Shown one piece after another: positions 1 to 5,678 of a stretch of 6,122 nt of DNA; position 1 is the first letter of the stretch; every line of letters starts with the position of its first letter. The stretch is taken from contig WGSR01000096.1 in the NCBI GenBank assembly GCA_014871545.1, forward strand, positions 1 through 6,122, read 5' to 3'. A program made the translations under genes and the position numbers. The stretch is from Collinsella sp. GTDB taxonomy: Bacteria > Actinomycetota > Coriobacteriia > Coriobacteriales > Coriobacteriaceae. The notes beneath the pieces were generated by a model. The model made no database searches. It saw nothing but the letters and a program-made list of their open reading frames with translations, and was not told where the DNA came from.

Positions 1-461
1 TGCGCTCGAAGGCCCGCGTTCGCGTGCGCCCCAAGCGCTACTTCTGTGACCCGTCACTTGCGGCGGCGTTGCTGGGGGCTACCCCTGAGCGGCTGCTTGG
101 CGATATGCAAACGCTGGGGATGCTCTTTGAGAATCTCGTCCTGCGCGACGTGCGCGTGTTCCTTTCCACCTACGGCGGTGTCGACAACAGTGTCCATTAT
201 TTCCGAGATGAGAAGGGCCTTGAGGTCGATCTGATCGTTGAGCACGACGGGCGCTGGGGAGCCATCGAGGTCAAGCTGAGTGATGCGAAAGCAGACGATG
301 GAGCGAGAAATCTCAAGGCGCTGGAGAGGAAAGTGCTCTCCAATCCTGCCGCCCAGAATGCCACGCCGGCGTTTTTGGCGGTCGTGGTTGGAAAGGGGAG
401 CATTGCCTACACACGCGACGACGGCGTGGCGGTGATTCCCATGGCGGCACTTGGGGCGTAG
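1..461 (+). CDS. ATP-binding protein, DUF4143 C-terminal domain (5'-truncated by window edge)
   Basis: This is the C-terminal part of an AAA-type ATPase of the AAA_14/DUF4143 family. The reading frame is open from base 3 to the TAG stop at 459-461, about 152 residues. The N-terminal P-loop ATPase domain lies outside the window. The GTG at 24 is an internal valine: in-frame residues before it (RSKARVRV) continue the fold, so it is not the start. Visible family features are a conserved segment around FCDPSLAAALLGATPERLL, then GMLFENLVLRDVRVF, then a PD-(D/E)XK-like core with D in GLEVDLIVE and E/K in AIEVKLSDA. The spacing of these acidic residues and the lysine matches the restriction-nuclease-like fold known for DUF4143. 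In the family the exact role is unsettled; members are often mobile or present in many paralogues, and some are linked to toxin-antitoxin-like or regulatory roles. The end of the gene looks intact. Family membership is fairly sure; function is not. Confidence 0.85.
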   Translation, partial: RSKARVRVRPKRYFCDPSLAAALLGATPERLLGDMQTLGMLFENLVLRDVRVFLSTYGGVDNSVHYFRDEKGLEVDLIVEHDGRWGAIEVKLSDAKADDGARNLKALERKVLSNPAAQNATPAFLAVVVGKGSIAYTRDDGVAVIPMAALGA

Positions 462-487
462 TGGTTTTGCGGGCGTGCCGTGCTTCC

Positions 488-511
488 TTTACCGAAAATC
501 CATTTGGTAAA
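488..511. repeat. TTTACC-N12-GGTAAA inverted repeat
   Basis: The arms TTTACC (488-493) and GGTAAA (506-511) are perfectly complementary. Between them lie GAAAATCCATTT, whose AAAT and ATTT can extend the symmetry with a bulge. It sits 27 bases after the ATPase stop codon. The AT-rich dyad with a long centre looks more like a protein-binding site than a terminator, because no T run follows it on either strand. No ligand or regulator can be named. Confidence 0.3.
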
Positions 512-589
512 CCAGATGCTCGCGGATAGAATAAAGTTGACGGCAGCCCAAGGGTGATAGCTGGGCAGCGCCGTTGCTTGGTCAAGAGG

Positions 590-721
590 TCAGTGCCTTA
601 ATGGCAGCGACTTGTTATGCTTCGAATGCTGCTTGAGTGCCTCGGAAAGTTCGATAAGCGCCGTGAAGAGCGAGACCAAAGCAACCAAGAGCTCTACGAG
701 CTCTGATGGGTCCGGGATGAC
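590..721 (-). CDS. candidate small hydrophobic-helix protein, start codon unclear (possibly eroded)
   Basis: On the minus strand a frame is open from just after an upstream TGA to the TGA at 590-592. From 721 it reads VIPDPSELVELLVALVSLF, then TALIELSEALKQHSKHNK and a short tail ending RH. That is a leucine/valine-rich helix of about 20 residues followed by a Lys/His-rich tail. The layout resembles small membrane peptides such as holin-like or type I toxins, but I cannot assign a family. The difficulty is the start: the first codons are GTC and ATC. The first canonical start is a TTG at 686-688, giving 32 residues with only a weak GTAGAG in front, and that TTG lies at the edge of a 7-bp-arm hairpin. 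It may be a real short gene with an unusual start, a degraded copy, or chance. Confidence 0.3.
   Translation of the reverse strand, partial: VIPDPSELVELLVALVSLFTALIELSEALKQHSKHNKSLPLRH
688..704. repeat. AGAGCTC-TAC-GAGCTCT inverted repeat
   Basis: Perfect 7-bp arms (688-694 and 698-704) are separated by three bases. Each arm also contains the palindrome GAGCTC. It lies inside the candidate small minus-strand frame, directly before its only internal TTG start, so it may be only codon repetition (GAG CTC GTA GAG CTC) and not a regulatory site. Confidence 0.35.
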
Positions 722-806
722 CGCTGATTCAAGTCACCGGGCCTAAATCTTTTTCATGCATTTGAATAGAGCGGGCGATTCTCTTGGGGCCGTCTGCATG
801 GCGTGC

Positions 807-832
807 GCCCGGCGCATGGCATTGCGCCGGGC
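807..832 (+). terminator. GC-rich hairpin, possible weak + strand terminator
   Basis: Perfect 10-bp arms GCCCGGCGCA (807-816) and TGCGCCGGGC (823-832) enclose a six-base loop. The + strand continues with TTTC, a very short T run; the minus strand has no T run after the hairpin. It is therefore a poor intrinsic terminator on the + strand or simply a stable palindromic element. It stands 84 bases before the exonuclease start and could isolate that gene from upstream transcription. Confidence 0.45.
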
Positions 833-899
833 TTTCATGTCCGCACGAGCGCCTATCCTTACGGCAATGTAGTCGCTTATGTAACAAGCGGCATTTGAC

Positions 900-908
900 G
901 GAGAAAGG
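900..908 (+). promoter_or_regulatory. ribosome binding site deciding the GTG start of the exonuclease
   Basis: GGAGAAAGG at 900-908 ends eight bases before the GTG at 917. No ATG in the same frame with a comparable site exists nearby, and the catalytic strand begins only at residue 21, so the GTG start is preferred. Confidence 0.6.
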
Positions 909-916
909 CCCTAACC

Positions 917-1651
917 GTGTCAGCTGAAAAGACGCCGTGCATCTCGGCTATCGATACGACGAACTTTGCGCGCCAGATCGTGCTGGACTTTGAGTTTGCG
1001 CCGGTGCCAAAGCAGCGCCAGCGCCGTGGACTGCGCAACGAGATTATCGAGGTCGGCGCCGTCAAGCTCGATTACCACGGCAACGTTATGGGCGAGTTCT
1101 CGCAGTTTGTGCAGACGGAATTTACCGAAGGTGTTGCGTCTCCCGTCCGCGAGCTTACGGGGATATCAGCCGTGGACACCGCGATGGCCGATCCGCTCTA
1201 TGTGGTGATTAAAAGGCTCAGCGATTGGATTGGTCGCTACTCCGCCCAGGTGGTTTGCTGGAGCGGGGCGGACCGGCGACAGCTTTTGACCGAGTGCCAG
1301 GCAAAGCACATCGATCTTTCCGTATTTCCTACGGTCTGGGCCGACCTGCAGGCTTTTTACACTTCGATCATGGACGTGGGCAGCCACGGGTGCGTCTCTT
1401 TGAGTGATGCGGCGACGTGGTTTGGCATCGAGTTCGACGAGCCGACGGGTCACGCCCACAGCGCCCTTGCCGATGCGCGCGTGACCGCCAAGCTGCTCAA
1501 GCAGGTGATGGACGGGGACTACCGCGTGAGCCCGCGCGCCCAGGAAGTCCGCCAGCGGTGGGGGATGGGCGAGCGAGCTCAGACGCGCCTTTCTAGCAAG
1601 TGCCCCGAGCTGGGCGACCTGCTGCTGAAGCTGAAGGCGGCGGGAAGGTAG
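917..1651 (+). CDS. DEDDh-family 3'-5' exonuclease domain protein
   Basis: This 244-residue protein has an exonuclease fold of the DnaQ/RNase T-like superfamily, whose members remove nucleotides from 3' ends of DNA or RNA using two metal ions. The four acidic ligands and the histidine are visible. Motif Exo I is LDFEF with D24 and E26, after a hydrophobic strand. Exo II is probably D119 in WSGAD. Exo III is H181-SALA-D186, the H-x4-D spacing that defines the DEDDh subgroup. The family's RELTGIS-type segment is at 78-84 and ALADARVTAKLL forms the closing helix. The exonuclease domain covers about residues 20-197; the last 45 residues are a basic, helical tail of unknown role. The start is GTG at 917, with AGAAAGG about eight bases ahead. 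There is no polymerase or other domain, so this is a stand-alone exonuclease; whether the substrate is DNA or RNA cannot be told. It ends tail-to-tail, 41 bases from the next gene. Confidence 0.9.
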   Translation: MSAEKTPCISAIDTTNFARQIVLDFEFAPVPKQRQRRGLRNEIIEVGAVKLDYHGNVMGEFSQFVQTEFTEGVASPVRELTGISAVDTAMADPLYVVIKRLSDWIGRYSAQVVCWSGADRRQLLTECQAKHIDLSVFPTVWADLQAFYTSIMDVGSHGCVSLSDAATWFGIEFDEPTGHAHSALADARVTAKLLKQVMDGDYRVSPRAQEVRQRWGMGERAQTRLSSKCPELGDLLLKLKAAGR

Positions 1652-1692
1652 GGGCGTTAGCTGTCTGCATGGCGCGTGCCTGTCGCGTATCG

Positions 1693-2928
1693 TTACTCTT
1701 CCTGCTGCTTGGCAGGCAAGATGTAGACGTTCTCGGCGTCCACGGCGATCTGCGCGGGGCGGTTGTAGAGGGTGTCGATCTCCTTTACGCTCTGCTTGAA
1801 CGGCGTGACGTCGGGCGTCTTTGCCTGATGGAGCTTTTCGAGGAGTTTCTCGGATTGCTTGTCGTTGAACTTTCCGATGCTCTCTCCTGTGCCTTCGAGC
1901 GCCTCGTCGATGAGTGTATGGTCGCCCACGGGGGTCTTTGCGATGGCGTGACCGAGCAATTTGCCCGCGGACGCGATACCGCCCAGCAGTGCCGCATCGA
2001 CGGTGTCGACAGCCCCCGCTTCGAGTGCGTTGTAGCAGTCGGTGTAGAGCTCGCGGTACGCGATCGAATCAGCCTCGATCTTCGCAGTGGCGTCCGCGAG
2101 CTTTGCGGGCTCGAAGTTCTGGGCGAGCATGGGTTCGAGGAACAGCGAGAACGCGTGGATGTAGGTGGCGAGCTGGCAGTCTTTGAGGTAGTCGAGCACC
2201 TTGTCGAGGCGTCTGCCCAAGCCGTCTCGCACCTCGATGAACCCTTTCTTTTTCAGATCTGCCTGTGCCTGCGAGCGGAAGAGTTCCATGTCCTGCGCGG
2301 ACGACTGCTTGATGTCGAGCACCTTCATATGGGCGTTTGCCATGTAGGTGGCGTTGCCGTAGTTGAGTCCGTAACCGTTGAGGATGTCTGCGAGCGTCTT
2401 GAGGCTGCCACGCATGTTGGCCTTGTCGCGCTGACGCATGTACTCGAACATTTCGTCGACGGACTCCTGGATGGAGTCGAGCTTTTGGTTTATCTGCGCG
2501 ATTGCGGCTGCCATGAATAGCGATGTTGGATCGTAAGGCACCTGCGTGACGCTCGTGGCGATGTCGCCCTCGACTACGTGGAAGCGCACCTGCCCAAGGC
2601 CCTTGGCGGCGTCGCGGTAGCCCCCTGTGAGACCGCTGCCGTCCTTGAACGAGTTGAGTTTCGACGGATCGAGCGGGTTACCATATTTGTCAGTCGCCTG
2701 GAGCAGCGTGGGCACGCTCACCGTGTTGGTGACGGTGCGAAACATCGAGGGGATCGAGGCGAACGCCACGCCGAGTTGGGGAATTCGCTCGAGCGGTAGC
2801 TTGATGGCGCCGGAGACGTCCACCCGCTTCTGAGTGAGCGCGAGGTGGATTTTGGTCGATGCGAGCTGTTTTGCCACGAGCTCCTCTCGGCCGTCGTTCG
2901 CCGAGGGTTTGGTCTCGTTGTCTGCCAT
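1693..2928 (-). CDS. hypothetical helical protein, 411 residues, function unknown
   Basis: The chosen start is the ATG at 2926-2928, because AAGGAG stands six bases upstream. The frame could begin 12 codons earlier at 2964, but that extension encodes the ribosome binding site itself. The protein is soluble-looking: no signal peptide and no clear membrane segment. From the chosen start, residues 1-60 are charged then mixed. Residues 84-112 are Gly-rich (KYGNPLDPSKLN, GSGLTGGYRDAAKGLG). A helix with coiled-coil character begins near 139 (MAAAIAQINQKLDSIQESVDEMFEYM). Further charged helices run through about 300, and a Gly/Ala-rich helix ALLGGIASAGKLLGHAIA lies at about 313-330. The C-terminus has TLYNRPAQIAVDAENVYIL. 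Such regular structure argues for a real, conserved protein, and it resembles unnamed proteins I associate with Firmicutes and Actinobacteria, but I cannot name a family. It stands alone, with a leader of about 120 bases and a TATAAT box upstream. Confidence 0.75.
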   Translation of the reverse strand: MADNETKPSANDGREELVAKQLASTKIHLALTQKRVDVSGAIKLPLERIPQLGVAFASIPSMFRTVTNTVSVPTLLQATDKYGNPLDPSKLNSFKDGSGLTGGYRDAAKGLGQVRFHVVEGDIATSVTQVPYDPTSLFMAAAIAQINQKLDSIQESVDEMFEYMRQRDKANMRGSLKTLADILNGYGLNYGNATYMANAHMKVLDIKQSSAQDMELFRSQAQADLKKKGFIEVRDGLGRRLDKVLDYLKDCQLATYIHAFSLFLEPMLAQNFEPAKLADATAKIEADSIAYRELYTDCYNALEAGAVDTVDAALLGGIASAGKLLGHAIAKTPVGDHTLIDEALEGTGESIGKFNDKQSEKLLEKLHQAKTPDVTPFKQSVKEIDTLYNRPAQIAVDAENVYILPAKQQEE

Positions 2929-3110
2929 AGCGCGCTCCTTGCTTACGTTGATAGTCGTGGGCATTATCTCATCGCCTGGTGGCTTGCTAGAGCGAGGTAG
3001 AGGCCGAGCGTCTGGCGAAACTCGTTAACTGATTGCATTTCAGCGGATTGGGTTGATTATAAGAGAAGGACGGCTATCCATCTGCCCTTCCCAGTTGAGT
3101 TCGCTTTGAG
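2929..3110 (-). other. intergenic leader of the 411-residue gene
   Basis: 182 bases separate the stop of the surface-protein gene from the start of the 411-residue gene; both read leftward. It holds a perfect TATAAT at 3056-3061 (minus) and the AAGGAG site at about 2935-2940. A weak GAAGG/CCTTC hairpin lies just after the surface-protein stop (minus strand, about 3064-3090) without a clear T run, so no convincing terminator is seen. Confidence 0.5.
3056..3061 (-). promoter_or_regulatory. candidate -10 box TATAAT for the 411-residue gene
   Basis: On the minus strand the sequence reads CTCTTATAATC, with a perfect TATAAT. No good TTGACA-like -35 box lies 16-18 bases upstream. The implied leader is about 120 bases long. 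The 9-mer CTTATAATC occurs again upstream of the surface-protein gene at 5068-5076. Confidence 0.35.
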
Positions 3111-3233
3111 CTACTGTTCGTGCCTATGCTGCTTGGGCTCAAGCCTTCTCGCTGCCGTGAAGCAGGTCGTGGCCGCCATGGCCAATGCGATGCTGGCCAT
3201 CCAAGTGGAGTCGCCGGTTGCAGCGAGATTTGG
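3111..3233 (-). other. C-terminal LAxTG sorting signal of the surface protein
   Basis: Residues 565-604 read PNLAATGD, then a membrane-length hydrophobic stretch rich in Ala and Met, then AARRLEPKQHRHEQ. The order motif, hydrophobic segment, basic tail is that of sortase substrates. LAxTG in place of LPxTG is the form recognised by class E sortases in many actinobacteria. No sortase gene is present in the window. Confidence 0.7.
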
Positions 3234-4925
3234 TTCATCGGCTGTCGTGCGTCCCGACTTTTTTGTAGCCGCCTCGTCGGCGTCCTTTTCAGGAGTGGCA
3301 GGATCACTTTTGTTGTCGCCGGGTGAATCTACGTCGGTCTTTCCGCCCGCCTGCTCCCCTTGGGCCTTCCCCTCCACGGTGAAGGACGCATCGGTTGCCG
3401 TCCCGTCCTTCCAGACGGCCGTGACGGTGTGTCCGCCGGCGGCGAGCGTGTCCAGGTAGGACGGCCTGAGCTCGATAATCGTGCTGCCCCTGGTTGCGGT
3501 GTAGTTCTCGGCGGAGACCTCAGTTCCGTCCACGAGGAGACGCGTGAACTCATCGAGAGGACCGCTGAAGCGGAAGGTCAGACCGGCCTCGCCGTCCTTT
3601 GCATACGCCTGCCCGTCGCCCTTGGTGGCGGCATACAGCGGAGCGGTCACGTCGAAGGTGACGTCCCCCGCGTCGTCGACATCAAAGGTCTGAACGCCGG
3701 TCTTGCCGTTACGCTCGGCGTAGGCGGAGCTGTAGACGAAGGTCTCGTGGCCCGTCTTGTCGAGGACCGCGAGGGCTTGGATTTCAAACGAGCCCATCGA
3801 GAGCGACGTGGGGAACTCGATTTCGATATAGCCCCTTGCCGCATCGTAGCTGCAGCTCAACGTTTTGCGGGTCTTTAAAGAGTTCGGGTCCTCGACATAG
3901 CCGGGGTCGCCGAGGATCGGGGAGACAGACTTTACGCCGTCCGCGTCGCCTACATTGCAATAGATACGGAGGATCCCGCCGACGGGGACCCTCTTCGCGG
4001 AGATGGAAACGTTCGAGACCGTGGGCGGGTTCCGGTCGATCGCGCTGCCGGTCACCTCGAAGCACAGCTCGCTCGGGTCGCCAACCGAGAAAGTCGCGCC
4101 CGAAATGCCGTTGGCCCTGGCGTAGGAACTCTCGTACACATCGGTCTCGAACCCTAGGCCATCGGTGACCGAAAGGCCGATCAGCCTGTGCCTTCCGATC
4201 CTATTGCTGTCGAATGTGAGGTCAAACCCGTCGATAGACGAGCCTCCGTGATAATAGGCTGACGAAACAGAGCAGCCGTCGTCCGAATTCTCCCAGCCCT
4301 GCCGCAGTATGGGGGAAACGGAACGAACGCCGTCGGCATCGGAGACGGTCCAAGAGATGTGGAAGTCGGCACCGGTTGCGACCTCCCTGCTCGAGAGCGA
4401 CACGGAGGACACGGTCGGCGGGTTTTGGTCCTCGGGTCCCTCGGTCACCTCATACTCGAGGGGGTCGGTGGTGAAGGTCGGACAGTCGAGCCCCTTCTCC
4501 TCGGCATACGTCGTGTCGTAGACATCGGTAACCCATCCAAGACTATCGGTCACGCCGAGGCCGATGATCCGGTACCTGCAGGGCCGGTCGCTCGGGGAGG
4601 TGGAGATATCGAAGCCCGCGGTCGTGTTGCCGGTCGACGAGAAGGCGAGACGGGAACTGATTCCATGGTCTCCGGTATCGTTTTCGACAACGACTTCGAC
4701 TATGGGCGTGACGGACCGTACCCCGTCAGGGTCATCGACGCTATAGCCGACATGCAGCGTGGAGCCGGCCGTGACTGTCGTCGCGGATATCGTCACGTTG
4801 GAGATGCTGGGCGGGTTCGGGTCCGACGCGGCTAGGGCGGTTGAGGGCAAAGCAAGCGCTACGGTGGCGGACAGCGAGGCGAGCAGGCTAAGCGCGAAGC
4901 GCCTGGAGAATTTCAAGGAGGTCAT
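3111..4925 (-). CDS. secreted, cell-wall-anchored surface protein with three tandem Ig-like repeats
   Basis: The 604-residue protein shows the full layout of a Gram-positive surface protein. Residues 1-32 form a signal peptide: basic KFSRRF, a hydrophobic core, and an AxA cleavage site (ALA, then ASDP). Three tandem units of exactly 131 residues start at D35, D166 and D297. Each opens with D-x-NPP-x-V/I-S-x-V and carries a D-x-DGV-(R/K)-SV-(T/S)-PI motif and a late V-x-D...VY...YA motif; the third copy is the most divergent. Residues 429-520 form a different beta-rich module (FRFSGPLDEF, LLVDGTEV, YTATRGSTIIEL, GGHTVTAVWKDG) like the X2-type modules common in Clostridia and Actinobacteria surface proteins. 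A Gly/Asp/Lys/Pro-rich spacer at 521-566 leads to LAATG (567-571), a hydrophobic stretch at 575-592 and a basic tail beginning RR. That is a sortase signal of the LAxTG kind associated with class E sortases. The binding target is unknown. No strong ribosome binding site precedes the ATG; the best is GGAAGA, 12-13 bases away. Confidence 0.85.
   Translation of the reverse strand: MTSLKFSRRFALSLLASLSATVALALPSTALAASDPNPPSISNVTISATTVTAGSTLHVGYSVDDPDGVRSVTPIVEVVVENDTGDHGISSRLAFSSTGNTTAGFDISTSPSDRPCRYRIIGLGVTDSLGWVTDVYDTTYAEEKGLDCPTFTTDPLEYEVTEGPEDQNPPTVSSVSLSSREVATGADFHISWTVSDADGVRSVSPILRQGWENSDDGCSVSSAYYHGGSSIDGFDLTFDSNRIGRHRLIGLSVTDGLGFETDVYESSYARANGISGATFSVGDPSELCFEVTGSAIDRNPPTVSNVSISAKRVPVGGILRIYCNVGDADGVKSVSPILGDPGYVEDPNSLKTRKTLSCSYDAARGYIEIEFPTSLSMGSFEIQALAVLDKTGHETFVYSSAYAERNGKTGVQTFDVDDAGDVTFDVTAPLYAATKGDGQAYAKDGEAGLTFRFSGPLDEFTRLLVDGTEVSAENYTATRGSTIIELRPSYLDTLAAGGHTVTAVWKDGTATDASFTVEGKAQGEQAGGKTDVDSPGDNKSDPATPEKDADEAATKKSGRTTADEPNLAATGDSTWMASIALAMAATTCFTAARRLEPKQHRHEQ
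3645..4037 (-). repeat. Ig-like unit 3 (residues 297-427)
   Basis: Opens DRNPPTVSNVSIS and carries DADGVKSVSPIL. The late motif has drifted to LDKTGHETFVYSSAYAERNG. It ends DVTFDVTAP, matching the ends of the earlier units (EYEVTEG and CFEVTGS). Confidence 0.7.
4038..4430 (-). repeat. Ig-like unit 2 (residues 166-296)
   Basis: Opens DQNPPTVSSVSLS and carries DADGVRSVSPIL and LSVTDGLGFETDVYESSYAR. It is closest to unit 1 in the late motif and closest to unit 3 in the DGV motif. Confidence 0.75.
4431..4823 (-). repeat. Ig-like unit 1 (residues 35-165)
   Basis: Opens DPNPPSISNVTIS and carries DPDGVRSVTPIV and LGVTDSLGWVTDVYDTTYAE. It begins directly after the predicted signal-peptide cleavage site. 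Confidence 0.75.
4830..4925 (-). other. signal peptide of the surface protein
   Basis: Residues 1-32: a basic start (KFSRRF), the hydrophobic run ALSLLASLSATVALAL, then a proline and STALA before the mature ASDPNPP. The A-L-A ending fits type I signal peptidase; there is no lipobox cysteine. Confidence 0.8.
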
Positions 4926-4963
4926 TGGTGGTGCCGATCTTCCATAATTGTTGCAGCGATACC

Positions 4964-4969
4964 AGTATA
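4964..4969 (-). promoter_or_regulatory. alternative -10 box TATACT close to the surface-protein start
   Basis: The minus strand reads AAAGATATACTGG, giving a leader of about 32 bases. The region 17 bases upstream (ATCTGG) is a poor -35 box. It is an alternative to the TATAAT at 5069-5074. Confidence 0.25.
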
Positions 4970-5068
4970 TCTTTGGCCCATGCTAGCCAGATGTTCTTTC
5001 CGCGAACGGCTCGTTAGTTTAGAGACGGCATATGGACGCCTGTCTCGTCCACGTTTCTCGTAAGGGCG

Positions 5069-5074
5069 ATTATA
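5069..5074 (-). promoter_or_regulatory. candidate -10 box TATAAT for the surface-protein gene
   Basis: The minus strand reads TCCTTATAATC with a perfect TATAAT, 143 bases ahead of the ATG. The same CTTATAATC precedes the 411-residue gene. No clear -35 box is seen at the usual distance. Confidence 0.35.
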
Positions 5075-5232
5075 AGGACATGAAGAGACTTTCTCGGAAC
5101 AATCAATTGGGGATATCAAAGAAATGCTGGACGTCTCCCGATCGCTCAATGCCTTTGAGGTGAAATGCGGCGCATCGGCTACGTTGTTGAGATCATTTAT
5201 CGAGCGATACGTCATTCCAGCTGAGGCCACCG

Positions 5233-5673
5233 TCATGAGGCTTCTGTTCCTACATCCCCCGCAATCCCGCGCGCGGCACCCAACAGCTCGTACTCCCTCT
5301 CGCTCCACTGGCACAGCTCGGCGGTCTCGACGGCGTCGCGGCACAGGTCTAGAAACACCTCAGCTCCCTCGCAGAAGCACTCGCGGGCAAAGTCGCCCGA
5401 GCCGCTTGCGACGCGCGCGCCGTCGGCAAAGAGCTTCCAGCTAGACGGCTCACGCAAATCGTCTCCGAACAACTTAATCTGTAGCACATGCGGATTGCCA
5501 GCAGCGCAGAGCTCTTCCTCGAGCTTCTGTACCGTGAAGCGCATCCGGTGGGAGAGGCTGTTCTTGACCATGGCCGAGGCATAGCCGCTCGGCTCGTCCA
5601 GAAGATGCATTCGTTTTGGCTTGGCTGCCAGGTTGTGGAAGTTGCGCTCACTGCGCACGGAGAAATTGTCCAT
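5233..5673 (-). CDS. hypothetical protein, 146 residues, function unknown
   Basis: The start is the ATG at 5671-5673, since AAAGGAG stands five bases upstream on the minus strand. The frame stays open to 5886, but that extension runs through hairpins and a tandem duplication and is not credible as protein. The protein begins MDNFSVRSERNFHNLA, with a basic N-terminal third containing PKRMHLLDEPSGYASAMV. The middle holds RFTVQKLEEEL, CAAGNPHVLQIKLFGDD and WKLFADGARVASGSGDFA. The acidic C-terminal third has ECFCEGAEVFLDLCRDAVE, AELCQWSEREYELL and a Gly/Ala-rich end. There is no signal peptide or membrane segment. Four cysteines lie in the second half (ECFCEG, LDLCRDA, AELCQW), and one more occurs in ELCAAG; the spacing is not a recognised metal-site motif. 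I do not recognise the family. Its long, structured upstream region suggests regulated expression. Confidence 0.75.
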   Translation of the reverse strand: MDNFSVRSERNFHNLAAKPKRMHLLDEPSGYASAMVKNSLSHRMRFTVQKLEEELCAAGNPHVLQIKLFGDDLREPSSWKLFADGARVASGSGDFARECFCEGAEVFLDLCRDAVETAELCQWSEREYELLGAARGIAGDVGTEAS

Positions 5674-5678
5674 ACGGA

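Larger units (their letters stand above)
462..916. other. 455-bp intergenic region between the ATPase and the exonuclease
   Basis: No long gene can be supported here. The stretch holds a TTTACC/GGTAAA dyad at 488-511, a candidate 43-codon minus-strand frame at 590-721, a dyad at 688-704, a 10-bp-stem GC hairpin at 807-832 and a small CGCTT/AAGCG dyad at 874-890 just before the exonuclease ribosome binding site. The region is less GC-rich than the flanking genes, as expected for non-coding DNA or an eroded gene. Confidence 0.6.
4926..5232 (-). other. intergenic region and leader of the surface-protein gene
   Basis: 307 bases lie between the stop of the 146-residue gene and the start of the surface-protein gene. 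It contains two candidate -10 boxes on the minus strand: TATAAT at 5069-5074 and TATACT at 4964-4969. It also holds a short minus-strand frame whose TGA overlaps the surface-protein ATG, and an open + frame at about 5076-5240. No clear terminator follows the 146-residue gene. Confidence 0.5.

Noticed and set aside
617..706. A 29-residue + strand peptide opposite the hydrophobic minus-strand frame
   Set aside because: The charged peptide beginning MLRMLLECLGKF has no ribosome binding site and mirrors the minus-strand frame, which has the more protein-like hydrophobic pattern.
792..1674. Direct repeat GTCTGCATGGCG at 792-803 and 1663-1674 flanking the exonuclease gene
   Set aside because: Only 12 bp, with different flanks and no integrase or transposase; chance is likely in GC-rich DNA, so it is not called as an attachment site.
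1600..2520. A 306-residue + strand frame, with other + frames over the surface-protein gene
   Set aside because: They are antisense shadows of the minus-strand genes; composition is repetitive Arg/Gly/Val/Leu and starts lack ribosome binding sites.
2929..2964. Start of the 411-residue protein 12 codons further upstream
   Set aside because: The extension contains the AAGGAG site itself and has no ribosome binding site of its own.
4922..5344. A 140-residue minus-strand frame beginning MPRRRRDRR
   Set aside because: Its first part is an out-of-frame copy of the 146-residue gene, and the remainder is uneven, Arg/Ser-rich and without a ribosome binding site. Only the short 3' end is mentioned as a possible leader frame.
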